This document shows positions 1-6,639 of a stretch of DNA of 7,804 bases, piece after piece. The DNA comes from Flavobacteriaceae bacterium (GTDB lineage: Bacteria > Bacteroidota > Bacteroidia > Flavobacteriales > Flavobacteriaceae): assembly GCA_014763515.1 (NCBI GenBank), contig JACXVH010000064.1:1-7804 (forward strand), given 5' to 3'. The translations under genes and the position numbers were made by a program. Numbering within the stretch: the stretch's first letter is position 1; each line of letters begins with the position of its first letter. The notes under the pieces were generated by a model. The model ran no database searches. It was not told the origin of the DNA and saw only the letters and a list, made by a program, of their open reading frames with translations.

Positions 1-111
1 AAATGCCTCTTGTTTATTGACCATCAACAGCGGCATCAACTCCTCTAAATCTAACTCTAATTTTTTCCTTTTAATTCCATCTTCTATGATCCTTTTTTTT
101 CTTGTCATCAT
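1..111 (-). CDS. Possible N-terminal part of an unidentified protein, cut by the left edge
   Basis: Reading the minus strand from two successive ATG codons (111-109 and 108-106), the frame stays open for 37 codons to the window edge. The product begins MMTRKKRIIEDGIKRKK, continues as an acidic/leucine-rich stretch (LELDLEELMPLLM) and ends NKQEAF. The basic start followed by an amphipathic helix looks protein-like, and codons such as CCG, CTG and GTC are less A/T-biased than chance frames here. The in-frame stop lies at 129-127, so the start must be near 111. No clear ribosome binding site precedes it. It is divergent from the transposase with only two bases between the proposed starts, which is odd unless the transposase starts further in (198). 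I do not recognise the family. It could also be a chance frame. Confidence 0.4.
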   Translation of the reverse strand, partial: MMTRKKRIIEDGIKRKKLELDLEELMPLLMVNKQEAF

Positions 112-113
112 AG

Positions 114-1187
114 TTGATTTTTGAATTTACAGAAATTATTTTACACTACCGAATAAGAGGGTATACAAGATTTAAAAGATTGTGCTATCTTTTGGATATG
201 GAAACAAAAGAAGCACAACAAAGATTAAAAATACTGCAGTTTTTCGAAAAATATGGTCTTCATGCTACTATTGAAGCATTTGGAGTAAGTAGAAGAACAC
301 TCTATAGATGGAAGTCGACTTTTGAGCAAAATAACAAACATATTACTTCTCTTGATTCAAAGTCGACCAAACCAAAACACCTAAGAGTGCCGACTGCTTC
401 TAAGATAATAATTGATGAGATTAAAAAACTTAGGCAAAAATATCCGAATATAGGCAAAGCCAAACTGCATATAATGCTAAAGCCTTGGTGCAAAGAAAAT
501 GACCTCTCTCTTCCTTCGGAATCAACTATAGGGCGAATTATAGCAAGAGATAAAAATAAAATGAGACTATTTCCCAATTGTATAGACTCTAAAGGCAGAC
601 CAAAGCCAAAGAAAAAAGATATTAAAAATCGTAAATCAAAAGGACTTAGAAGTGCTCCCATGCATCTATGGGCAGTTGATACGATTCAAAGAGTGACAGC
701 TGGAATGAGAAGATATATTATGACTATGATTGACCCAAATAGTCGTATCGCATTTGCAGTTGCAATTCCAACCAAACACACAACACATACTGCCAAAGTA
801 CTTGAAGCTCTTATTGACGGTCTGGGCTATGAGACTTCAAACAATAACCAATATGCATTTCTATCAGACAATGGCTCTGAGTTTCAAAAAGAGTTTGATT
901 CTCTTTTACAAGAAAAAAAGCTAACTCATTATTGGACGTATCCAAGAAGTCCAAAGATGAATGCTCACAATGAAAGGTTCAATAGAACCATACAAGAGCA
1001 ATTTGTAGATTATTATGAAGATTTACTCTTTAGCGATATAGACCTATTTAATCAAGAAATGGCTAATTGGCTTATTGATTACAATACTAAAATACCACAT
1101 CATTCGCTTCAAATGAAAACTCCAGTACAATATCTTGTAGAAAATAATCCTCAGTGCCAAATGTTGTGGACTAATACAATTGGTTGA
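114..1187 (+). CDS. DDE transposase / integrase catalytic-core protein
   Basis: Transposase that would cut and join DNA ends of an insertion element. Numbered from TTG 114 (357 aa), it has an N-terminal helix-turn-helix at about residues 40-68 (FGVSRRTLYRWK), a second basic DNA-binding segment at 85-150, and a retroviral-type integrase core (rve) at about 183-345. The catalytic triad is intact: D189 (WAVDT), D252 (SDNGSEF) and E287 (HNERFNRT). The overall layout is IS481/IS3-like, and similar stand-alone proteins are, from memory, common in Campylobacterota. The start is uncertain. TAG at 111-113 blocks further extension, TTG 114 keeps a protein-like segment (RIRGYTRFKRLCYLLD), and the first ATG is at 198; neither has a good ribosome binding site. 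The gene looks less AT-rich than the operon downstream. No terminal inverted repeats or target duplication were found, so this is a gene call, not a bounded insertion sequence. Confidence 0.9.
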   Translation: MIFEFTEIILHYRIRGYTRFKRLCYLLDMETKEAQQRLKILQFFEKYGLHATIEAFGVSRRTLYRWKSTFEQNNKHITSLDSKSTKPKHLRVPTASKIIIDEIKKLRQKYPNIGKAKLHIMLKPWCKENDLSLPSESTIGRIIARDKNKMRLFPNCIDSKGRPKPKKKDIKNRKSKGLRSAPMHLWAVDTIQRVTAGMRRYIMTMIDPNSRIAFAVAIPTKHTTHTAKVLEALIDGLGYETSNNNQYAFLSDNGSEFQKEFDSLLQEKKLTHYWTYPRSPKMNAHNERFNRTIQEQFVDYYEDLLFSDIDLFNQEMANWLIDYNTKIPHHSLQMKTPVQYLVENNPQCQMLWTNTIG

Positions 1188-1197
1188 AATTTGAGCT

Positions 1198-1214
1198 AAA
1201 TTTTGGTAAAATTT
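1198..1214. repeat. Small all-A/T inverted repeat after the transposase stop
   Basis: AAATTTT (1198-1204) and AAAATTT (1208-1214) are perfect inverted copies around GGT, starting 11 bases after the transposase stop. The stem has no G-C pair, so it is too weak to call a terminator. It could be part of an element end or chance in AT-rich DNA. Confidence 0.3.
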
Positions 1215-1227
1215 GCTTTGAATATCA

Positions 1228-1267
1228 AGCCCTAAGATGGGAGCGACTCTGCTAGTTCTTGAGGGCT
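1228..1267. repeat. Imperfect GC-containing hairpin between transposase and regulator
   Basis: AGCCCTAAGA (1228-1237) pairs with TCTTGAGGGCT (1257-1267): ten base pairs with one bulged G at 1261. Inside the loop, AGC (1242-1244) can pair with GCT (1251-1253). This is the most GC-rich stretch of the intergenic region and stands out from its surroundings. No uninterrupted T-run follows, only scattered T-rich sequence from 1274, so it is a poor intrinsic terminator on either strand. It could be a transcript-end structure for the transposase, part of the mobile element's right end, or a remnant of an RNA gene. Confidence 0.5.
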
Positions 1268-1310
1268 GACTACATTTCTTTAAACTTTTCGTTAATTTTC
1301 TGCTATTTTA

Positions 1311-1335
1311 ATTTGATATAAAATCACATTTGATA
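1311..1335. repeat. Direct repeat ATTTGATA, two copies 17 bases apart
   Basis: ATTTGATA occurs at 1311-1318 and again at 1328-1335, upstream of the WYL regulator. The first copy overlaps a TATAAAAT box. The spacing is close to one and a half helical turns. It may be a protein-binding site in the regulator's promoter, but eight-base A/T-rich repeats can arise by chance. Confidence 0.3.
1317..1324 (+). promoter_or_regulatory. Candidate upstream -10 box for the regulator operon
   Basis: TATAAAAT preceded by TTTGA, with T-rich tracts further upstream (1274-1314). Campylobacterota promoters often show a -10 box and periodic T-rich DNA rather than a fixed -35 box. Initiation here would give a leader of roughly 50 bases before ATG 1380. 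It competes with the box at 1368-1373. Confidence 0.35.
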
Positions 1336-1346
1336 CATAACTAAGT

Positions 1347-1386
1347 AATTCATTAAAATAGTTCTACTATACTATTAAAATGAATT
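1347..1386. promoter_or_regulatory. Inverted repeat over the regulator's start: candidate operator
   Basis: AATTCATTAAAATAG (1347-1361) and CTATTAAAATGAATT (1372-1386) are inverted copies matching at 13 of 15 positions, and T1362/A1371 adds one more pair. The spacer is about eight to ten bases. The right arm contains the regulator's ATG and overlaps the end of a TATACT box. WYL/wHTH regulators of defence loci (BrxR, CapW) are known to bind inverted repeats near their own promoters, so autorepression through this site is a reasonable inference. Confidence 0.45.
1368..1373 (+). promoter_or_regulatory. Candidate -10 box placed for leaderless initiation
   Basis: TATACT differs from the TATAAT consensus at one position and ends six bases before the regulator's ATG. 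A transcript starting the usual seven or so bases downstream would begin at about 1380, the A of the start codon. There is no Shine-Dalgarno sequence before that ATG, and TAG at 1359-1361 rules out an upstream in-frame start. Confidence 0.4.
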
Positions 1387-2306
1387 TTAATAAGAGAATT
1401 AATCGATTATCATCAGCCCTACAATTGTTAAGCAAAGGTCAAGAGCTCTCTACTCCAAGCTTAGTTGAACGATTTAATGTTACAAAAAAAATCATTCAAA
1501 CAGATTTTAAAGAGTATCTTTTACCATTATTTAGCGATGGTAAAATATTTTATGATTACTCTTCAAAAACATATAAAGCCAAAAACAATTTTCTTACAAA
1601 AACACTTTTTAGTGCAGATGAGCTAGCTGTTATAGCAATACTGAAAAACAAATCAAAAGACAAATACAGTGATGAAGATTTATCAATCAAAGTAGATGGT
1701 TTATTTGAAAAGTTTGAAGATGAGCTATCAAATAGACTTTATCAAAAATCTTCAGTAGAAAAAATTGATAACTTCAAAGATGAAATTATCCAAATCAGAA
1801 ATGCTATTGAGTCAAGAAGCATAATCCAATGTACTTACAACAAAAAAGATAGAGAAGTATATCCTCTTAAAATCTTAAATCTTGAAGGCTATTGGTACTT
1901 AATAGTTTTTGAACCAAATGATAAAAAGATAAAAACATTCCATCTAAATACTATCAAAAAAATTGAAGTGTTAAATGCAAACTACAAGTTTGATAAAGAG
2001 ATAGTAAAAACTTTTGATAATGCTATTACAGCTTACTATAAACCTGAAAATAAGCCAATAACTGTAGAACTATTTATAGATGCAACCGTATCACGGTATT
2101 TTTTACGAAAACCACTTAATCCTACTCAAAGAGTAATCAAAAAATATGATGATGGCTCACTTGAACTTGAAATCATCATAACAGACTTGATGGAGATAAT
2201 TCCTACTATACAAAGGTATATTCCACATATTGGTGTAATTACTCCAGATGAATTAAAAATTGAGGTTAAAAAGAACCTTGAGATTTACTTCAAGAGGTTT
2301 GAGTGA
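1380..2306 (+). CDS. wHTH-WYL domain transcriptional regulator (BrxR/CapW-like)
   Basis: Predicted DNA-binding repressor that senses a ligand through a WYL domain and controls the operon that follows. Of 308 residues, about 8-68 form a winged helix-turn-helix (recognition region near SLVERFNVTKKIIQTD), about 135-205 the WYL domain with W172-Y173-L174 in a YWYLIVF strand, and about 225-305 a C-terminal WCX-type extension (YFLRKPLNPTQ, then IITDLMEIIPTIQRYIP). Length and order fit the BrxR/CapW class that guards BREX, CBASS and other defence loci. Where many WYL proteins have a FRLDRI-like strand, this one reads FHLNTI (187-192), so two usual arginines are replaced. ATG 1380 is the only possible start in frame, has no ribosome binding site and lies in an inverted repeat. 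It is followed closely by the helicase gene in the same direction. Confidence 0.88.
   Translation: MNFNKRINRLSSALQLLSKGQELSTPSLVERFNVTKKIIQTDFKEYLLPLFSDGKIFYDYSSKTYKAKNNFLTKTLFSADELAVIAILKNKSKDKYSDEDLSIKVDGLFEKFEDELSNRLYQKSSVEKIDNFKDEIIQIRNAIESRSIIQCTYNKKDREVYPLKILNLEGYWYLIVFEPNDKKIKTFHLNTIKKIEVLNANYKFDKEIVKTFDNAITAYYKPENKPITVELFIDATVSRYFLRKPLNPTQRVIKKYDDGSLELEIIITDLMEIIPTIQRYIPHIGVITPDELKIEVKKNLEIYFKRFE
2292..2297 (+). promoter_or_regulatory. Ribosome binding site for the 24-codon frame at 2306
   Basis: AAGAGG inside the last codons of the WYL gene, eight bases before an ATG that overlaps the WYL stop (TGATG). It is a better ribosome binding site than the one before the helicase gene. Confidence 0.35.
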
Positions 2307-2380
2307 TGAAGTTGGGTGATTTATGTATGTTAAGATTACGAAAATCAATTATTATGGAAAAAAATGTTAAAACAGTGTAA
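2306..2380 (+). CDS. 24-codon frame linking regulator and helicase; possible leader peptide or gene remnant
   Basis: ATG 2306 overlaps the TGA of the WYL gene and has AAGAGG eight bases upstream. It encodes MKLGDLCMLRLRKSI followed by nine more residues and stops at 2378-2380, which is 17 bases past the helicase ATG at 2364. It fills the whole 57-base gap, so ribosomes could pass from the regulator to the helicase by coupling. The start KLGDLC...RKSI resembles the N-terminus of type I restriction specificity (HsdS) proteins, which often read KLGDxCxxxxGKS. It may therefore be the scar of a deleted specificity gene. The resemblance is short and could be coincidence; expression is not shown. 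Confidence 0.3.
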   Translation: MKLGDLCMLRLRKSIIMEKNVKTV

Positions 2381-4427
2381 TTTTAAAGTAACCTACAATA
2401 CATCTGATGACAATATATCAAATGATTTTTATAATCAAACATTTTCTAATTCCATCAAATATTATAGAGGTGTTGGATATTTTACATCTGGTTGGTTAAA
2501 AGAAAATTCTTATGGATTAGCTAGATTTATAAAAGAAAATTCAGAGATAAAGTTTATTACTAGCCCAAATTTAGATGAATCTGATTTAATAGCTCTTAGT
2601 GGTCAATTTAATGAAAGTTCAATAAACAAATTAATTTTGAATAATATTAATGATCTAGAAAAAAAATTGGAAGAAGACACTAGAAATTTATTAGGATGGT
2701 TAGTTTCAGATGGCTATTTAGAATTTAGATTTGCAATTCCTACTAAAGGTTTAGAAGGTGGAGAGTTTCATGATAAATTTGGAATATTCATAGATCACGA
2801 AAATTCATATGTTTCTTTTAATGGTTCACAAAATGATAGTATAAAAGCATATAAAAACTATGAATCGATTTCTGTTTTTAAATCTTGGGGAGACGAAACA
2901 AGTAAGATTTTGGCAAAAGAAACATTGGATAGATTTAATAAAATTTGGAATGGTGAAGATAAAAATTTATTAATTTATGAACTAGATGAGCTTTCAAAAA
3001 ATAAATTGATAAAATTTAAAACAAATGAGAGACCTTATGATGCTATACCAATCAAAAATCAAATTGAAACAAAAAAGAATTATCCTACTATCCCTAATTC
3101 TATTGTTTTAAGGGATTATCAAAAAGAAGCATACAAAAATTGGGTTAAAAACGATTACAAAGGTTTGCTTTGTATGGCTACAGGAAGTGGAAAAACGATA
3201 ACCGCTTTTAGTTCAATCGTGAATTTATTACAAGAACAAAATGAATTATGTGTTTTAGTAGTTGTACCATATCAGCATTTATTAACTCAATGGTCTGATG
3301 AAGCAAAAAATTTTAATATAGAGTTTATACAGTGTTTTGAAAACTCATCTAAATGGTTTCCTATTTTATCTTCAGCTATATCAGCTTTTAATTTAAGAAG
3401 CCAAAAACAGTTATTTATGATAACTACCAATAGCACATATATTGGTAAAAAGTTTCAAGAATTGGTAAAACAAATAGATAAATTATTACTAGTTGTAGAT
3501 GAAGCACATAATTTTGGTTCATTAGCTATACGAGAAAATTATTTAGATAATGCAGCTTATCGATTGGGTTTATCTGCAACTCCTCAAAGACACTTGGATG
3601 ATGAGGGAACTGCATCAATACTTTCTTACCTTGGTAAAATAATTTTTGAATATACTTTAGATGATGCAATAAAAGCTGGTCAATTAACACCTTATAATTA
3701 TTATCCTGTTTTAGTTTTTTTAACGGATGAGGAAGAAGAAGAGTTTATTGAGTTGTCTAAAAAGATTTCTAAAATTTCTCAGTATGAAAAATCATCAGAT
3801 AACAGTTTACTTGAGATTTTATTAATAAAAAGAGCAAAAATAATATCAGGTGCAAAAAATAAATTACCATCGTTGGAAAAGTTATTGATTAATGAAAATC
3901 TACTAAGAACCCAAGATAATTTATTCTATTGTGCAGCTACTAAAGACGAAGAAAATGAAACTAAAATGGTTGACCAGGTTTATCAAATGCTTTCAAAAAA
4001 AGGTATGATTGTTGATAAATTTACTTCTTTTGATGCTGATTCAAAAACAAAAAGAAAAAATTTGATTAACAATTTAGCTGACAATACTATAGATGGATTA
4101 GTTGCTATTAAGTGTTTAGATGAAGGAGTTGACATTCCATCAGTGAAAAGAGCATTTATATTATCAAGCAGTACCAATCCTAAAGAGTTTATTCAAAGAA
4201 GAGGAAGAGTATTGAGAAAATTCAAAGGTAAAGATTTCGCAGAGATATATGATTTTATGGTTGTGCCTTCAGGTTTAACATCAGGTAAAGATTTAAAATT
4301 TCAAAAAAAATATTTAGAAAATGAACTAAAAAGATACAGAGAATTTGCAAGGCTGGCATTAAATTATCCAGCTTGTGAAAAACCATTAATTGATTTAGCT
4401 GCAAAATATAATTTATTACACATATAG
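2364..4427 (+). CDS. HKD (PLD-like) nuclease-superfamily 2 helicase fusion, Dnd-type restriction helicase-like
   Basis: Large 687-residue protein predicted to bind, translocate along and cut DNA. Residues about 1-200 form a phospholipase D-like domain with one HKD motif (H136, K138, D144; then FNGSQND at 152-158). A single motif usually implies a dimeric active site. Residues about 245-640 form a superfamily 2 DEAD/DEAH (ResIII-type) helicase: Q-like region LRDYQKEA (249-256), Walker A ATGSGKT (272-278), Walker B VVDEAH (377-382), motif III LSATPQR (403-409), motif V CLDEGVDIP (584-592) and motif VI QRRGRVLR (611-618). All motifs look intact. Similar PLD-helicase proteins occur beside Dnd phosphorothioation genes as putative restriction enzymes (TIGR04095-type, from memory) and in other defence loci. 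The ATG has only a weak GGA upstream (2356-2358). The stop overlaps the ribosome binding site of the next small gene. Confidence 0.88.
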   Translation: MLKQCNFKVTYNTSDDNISNDFYNQTFSNSIKYYRGVGYFTSGWLKENSYGLARFIKENSEIKFITSPNLDESDLIALSGQFNESSINKLILNNINDLEKKLEEDTRNLLGWLVSDGYLEFRFAIPTKGLEGGEFHDKFGIFIDHENSYVSFNGSQNDSIKAYKNYESISVFKSWGDETSKILAKETLDRFNKIWNGEDKNLLIYELDELSKNKLIKFKTNERPYDAIPIKNQIETKKNYPTIPNSIVLRDYQKEAYKNWVKNDYKGLLCMATGSGKTITAFSSIVNLLQEQNELCVLVVVPYQHLLTQWSDEAKNFNIEFIQCFENSSKWFPILSSAISAFNLRSQKQLFMITTNSTYIGKKFQELVKQIDKLLLVVDEAHNFGSLAIRENYLDNAAYRLGLSATPQRHLDDEGTASILSYLGKIIFEYTLDDAIKAGQLTPYNYYPVLVFLTDEEEEEFIELSKKISKISQYEKSSDNSLLEILLIKRAKIISGAKNKLPSLEKLLINENLLRTQDNLFYCAATKDEENETKMVDQVYQMLSKKGMIVDKFTSFDADSKTKRKNLINNLADNTIDGLVAIKCLDEGVDIPSVKRAFILSSSTNPKEFIQRRGRVLRKFKGKDFAEIYDFMVVPSGLTSGKDLKFQKKYLENELKRYREFARLALNYPACEKPLIDLAAKYNLLHI

Positions 4428-4430
4428 GAG
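4426..4430 (+). promoter_or_regulatory. Shine-Dalgarno that decides a GTG start at 4436
   Basis: AGGAG overlaps the helicase stop codon (TAG 4425-4427) and lies five bases before GTG 4436. It is the strongest ribosome binding site in the window and is the main reason for calling the following small gene with a GTG start. Confidence 0.6.
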
Positions 4431-4435
4431 TTGTC

Positions 4436-4567
4436 GTGGAAAATAAAGAAGTTGTTAAAGAATTTATAAAAGAAGTTTATAAAATTATAGAAAATAATCA
4501 AAATTTATCAGAAGGTAATAAAAAAGAATTGGTAAAAAAAGAAGTTGAAAGAAGGATTTTGAAATGA
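4436..4567 (+). CDS. 43-residue charged small protein of the operon
   Basis: Small gene between the helicase and the DndD-like ATPase, starting at GTG 4436 with AGGAG five bases upstream and ending in TGA 4565-4567, which overlaps the ATPase ATG (ATGA). The product starts MENKEVVKEFIKEVYKII, has a central NNQNLSEGNKK turn and ends with a basic helix (ELVKKEVERRILK). It looks like two amphipathic helices around a turn, with no cysteines, membrane segment or signal. Good ribosome binding site, coupled overlap and complete filling of the gap argue that it is real. Small proteins at this place beside DndD-like genes have been noted in automatic annotation as DNA-modification-system-associated small proteins, but I cannot confirm membership. 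It may be a cofactor or assembly partner of the ATPase; its function is unknown. Confidence 0.7.
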   Translation: MENKEVVKEFIKEVYKIIENNQNLSEGNKKELVKKEVERRILK

Positions 4568-6639
4568 TTCTAAAAAGATTAATTTTAAATAATTTTAGAC
4601 AATTTAAAGGAAAAAATATTATAGATTTTTCTCCTATTGATGATAAACATGTTACTTTTGTATATGCTTCAAATGGTGTCGGAAAAACTACACTTCTTTC
4701 ATCAATAGTATGGTGTTTGTATGGTGGAGATGAACTTGAATATGTTGACCAAAGAGATGTTTTTCTTAATAAGTCACTTTTTAGAAGTTTAGATAACTTT
4801 GCTGAAATGACAGTTGAAGCAACCCTTATTTTTGAAGATAGAAATAAAAACTATACAGTTAAAAGAAGTGTTGTTATAAAAAATGTAAATAAAAAACAAG
4901 AAATTACAAAAAAAGATTTAGTTGTACAAATTAACAATGAAACTCAGCACAATCCACAAGAAAGAATCAATACGGTACTAAGCCCTGCTATGAAAGAATA
5001 TTTTTTCTTTAAAGGAGAAGGTGTTCAAAAATTTGCAGATGAATCAAATTATAAAAAAGTTCAAGATGGTATTAAGAATATAATGAAAATTGATACTAGA
5101 GAAAAAGCTTTGTTATATATTGAAGAGGCTCGTAAAAAATTCACAAATGAATTAAACGGTATTAAAAAGGATCAAGGAAATCTTGATACTCTACCAGAAG
5201 AACAAAAAGAAAAACTTTTAGATGAACAAAAACAAATACATGAAAACATTGAAAAAATAAATGGTGATATAGAAATTTTTGATGATATATTACAAAAAAT
5301 TGAAGTTGAATTGTTAAATGTAAAAGAAATAAAAGGATTATCAAAAGAGAGAGAAGACTTAGTAAAAAATATTGAGCTTCAAAAAAATAAATATAACGAA
5401 CTTGTAGATACACAAAAAAATAAAATTGTACAACAGGCTTATTTGGCACTCTCAAGTAATATTTTAGAAACTACTAAAAAAATCATCGATGAAAAAAGAG
5501 AAACAGGTGTACTACCTGTTGGAATTAGAAAAAAATTCATCCAAGAATTAATTGAAAATCATATGTGTATATGCGGCACACAATTTGATGATGGAGATGA
5601 ACATCATCAAAAGCTACTCAAAATTATAGATACAGTTTCTGATGAATCAGCAATTGAAGATGTATTAAATGAATTGAGTTATTTTATTGAAGCTAAAAAA
5701 GACATCCCTTTTAATTACATATCTGAATATAAAAAATTATCAGATGACATAAAATCTGTTCAAGATAAAATTAACGAATTGGAACAAAAATTTTCTATAT
5801 TAGAAGATAATATCGAAAATGAACTTCCACAAAACGAAGAGAATCTTATCTCTAGAAAAAAACAAATACAACATGATAGAGATGAGAAAATAAAAACTAA
5901 AGCACTATTAGAAGATAAACTAAAAACTATTGATTCTGAGTTAAAAGAAATTGAAATTCAAATCAGTAAATACGAAACACAAAACGAAGCAATCAAATTA
6001 GTTAGAAATAGAATCGCATTTTGTTCAGAGGCTATAAATATACTTTCTGATGAAAACACAAGAATCATTGAAGAGATTAGAAATACATTATCAAATAGAT
6101 TGAATACTAAATTTCAATCTATATTGCATGCTCAGAAAAATGCCAAAATTGATGATGATTTTAGATTAGTTATTACAGAGGGAGATGATGAAGAAGTGGT
6201 TTCTGCAAAATCAGATGGTGAAGGACAATTAATAAGTTTACTATTCATTTCAACTTTAATTGATATGGCTAGAAACAGAGAACAAAAAAGAAATACTAAT
6301 GATATTGACCCTGGCGCAGGAATATATCCAATTGTAATTGATTCTCCATATGGTCAATTTGATACTGTATATAAACAGTATATTTCAGAGGTTGTTAGAG
6401 ATATGGCACCTCAAGTTATTATTCTTTTAAATCAAGAACAATGGAATGATGGGAAAGACTTGTATCCAATATTTAAAGAAACCATTTCAAACCAGTATGT
6501 ACTAATAGCACATAGACCAAAATTGAGTTTATCTTTATCTAAATCAAATAAGATCAATTATAATGGATTATCTGTAGATATGGAAGTTTTAGATGATGAA
6601 GAATTTACAGAAATTAAAAATATCAAGGATATCAGATGA
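4564..6639 (+). CDS. DndD-like Rad50/SMC-family ATPase
   Basis: 691-residue ABC-type ATPase with a long coiled-coil, predicted to bind DNA ends or modified DNA and drive restriction or modification. An N-terminal strand typical of RecF/Rad50 proteins (LKRLILNNFRQFKG) precedes Walker A ASNGVGKTT (35-43). A Q-loop-like region YFFFKGEGVQKF lies at 146-157. Coiled-coil arms span about 180-310 and 385-515. At the apex, M334-C335-I336-C337-G338 resembles a zinc hook. The C-terminal head has a signature-like SDGEGQLISLL (550-560) and Walker B YPIVIDSPYGQFD (588-600). The IDSPxGxxD form matches DndD (IDTPLGxLD) better than Rad50. The ATG has AGGA seven bases upstream and overlaps the previous gene by four bases. 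DndD normally works with DndC and DndE, which are not seen here, so the label DndD-like is preferred. Other Rad50-like defence ATPases remain possible. Confidence 0.85.
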   Translation: MILKRLILNNFRQFKGKNIIDFSPIDDKHVTFVYASNGVGKTTLLSSIVWCLYGGDELEYVDQRDVFLNKSLFRSLDNFAEMTVEATLIFEDRNKNYTVKRSVVIKNVNKKQEITKKDLVVQINNETQHNPQERINTVLSPAMKEYFFFKGEGVQKFADESNYKKVQDGIKNIMKIDTREKALLYIEEARKKFTNELNGIKKDQGNLDTLPEEQKEKLLDEQKQIHENIEKINGDIEIFDDILQKIEVELLNVKEIKGLSKEREDLVKNIELQKNKYNELVDTQKNKIVQQAYLALSSNILETTKKIIDEKRETGVLPVGIRKKFIQELIENHMCICGTQFDDGDEHHQKLLKIIDTVSDESAIEDVLNELSYFIEAKKDIPFNYISEYKKLSDDIKSVQDKINELEQKFSILEDNIENELPQNEENLISRKKQIQHDRDEKIKTKALLEDKLKTIDSELKEIEIQISKYETQNEAIKLVRNRIAFCSEAINILSDENTRIIEEIRNTLSNRLNTKFQSILHAQKNAKIDDDFRLVITEGDDEEVVSAKSDGEGQLISLLFISTLIDMARNREQKRNTNDIDPGAGIYPIVIDSPYGQFDTVYKQYISEVVRDMAPQVIILLNQEQWNDGKDLYPIFKETISNQYVLIAHRPKLSLSLSKSNKINYNGLSVDMEVLDDEEFTEIKNIKDIR

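Noticed and set aside
302..661. Minus-strand open frame of 119 codons inside the transposase gene
   Set aside because: It lies fully opposite a well-supported transposase with intact motifs, and its product is a low-complexity Leu/Ser/Phe sequence typical of antisense shadows.
730..924. Plus-strand frame of 64 codons within the transposase
   Set aside because: Alternative frame across the catalytic core; no family features and no ribosome binding site.
1237..1252. GGGAGCGACTCTGCT, recalling the 5' end of Campylobacter-type tmRNA (GGGAGCGACTTGGC)
   Set aside because: Only about ten bases match from memory and the following sequence diverges; no tag-peptide frame or 3' tRNA-like end is present.
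1..1380. Terminal inverted repeats and target duplication of an insertion sequence around the transposase
   Set aside because: Comparing the region before 200 with 1188-1379 in both orientations gave no convincing match longer than short A/T words.
2354..2380. ATG 2354 as an alternative helicase start
   Set aside because: It is in a different frame from the helicase and ends at TAA 2378-2380; the helicase frame starts at ATG 2364.
3983..4177. Minus-strand frame of 64 codons opposite helicase motif V
   Set aside because: Antisense shadow of a conserved helicase region.
5162..5455. Minus-strand frame rich in Phe, Leu and Tyr that could pass for a membrane protein
   Set aside because: It is the antisense of the Lys/Glu-rich coiled coil, which always gives hydrophobic-looking complements.
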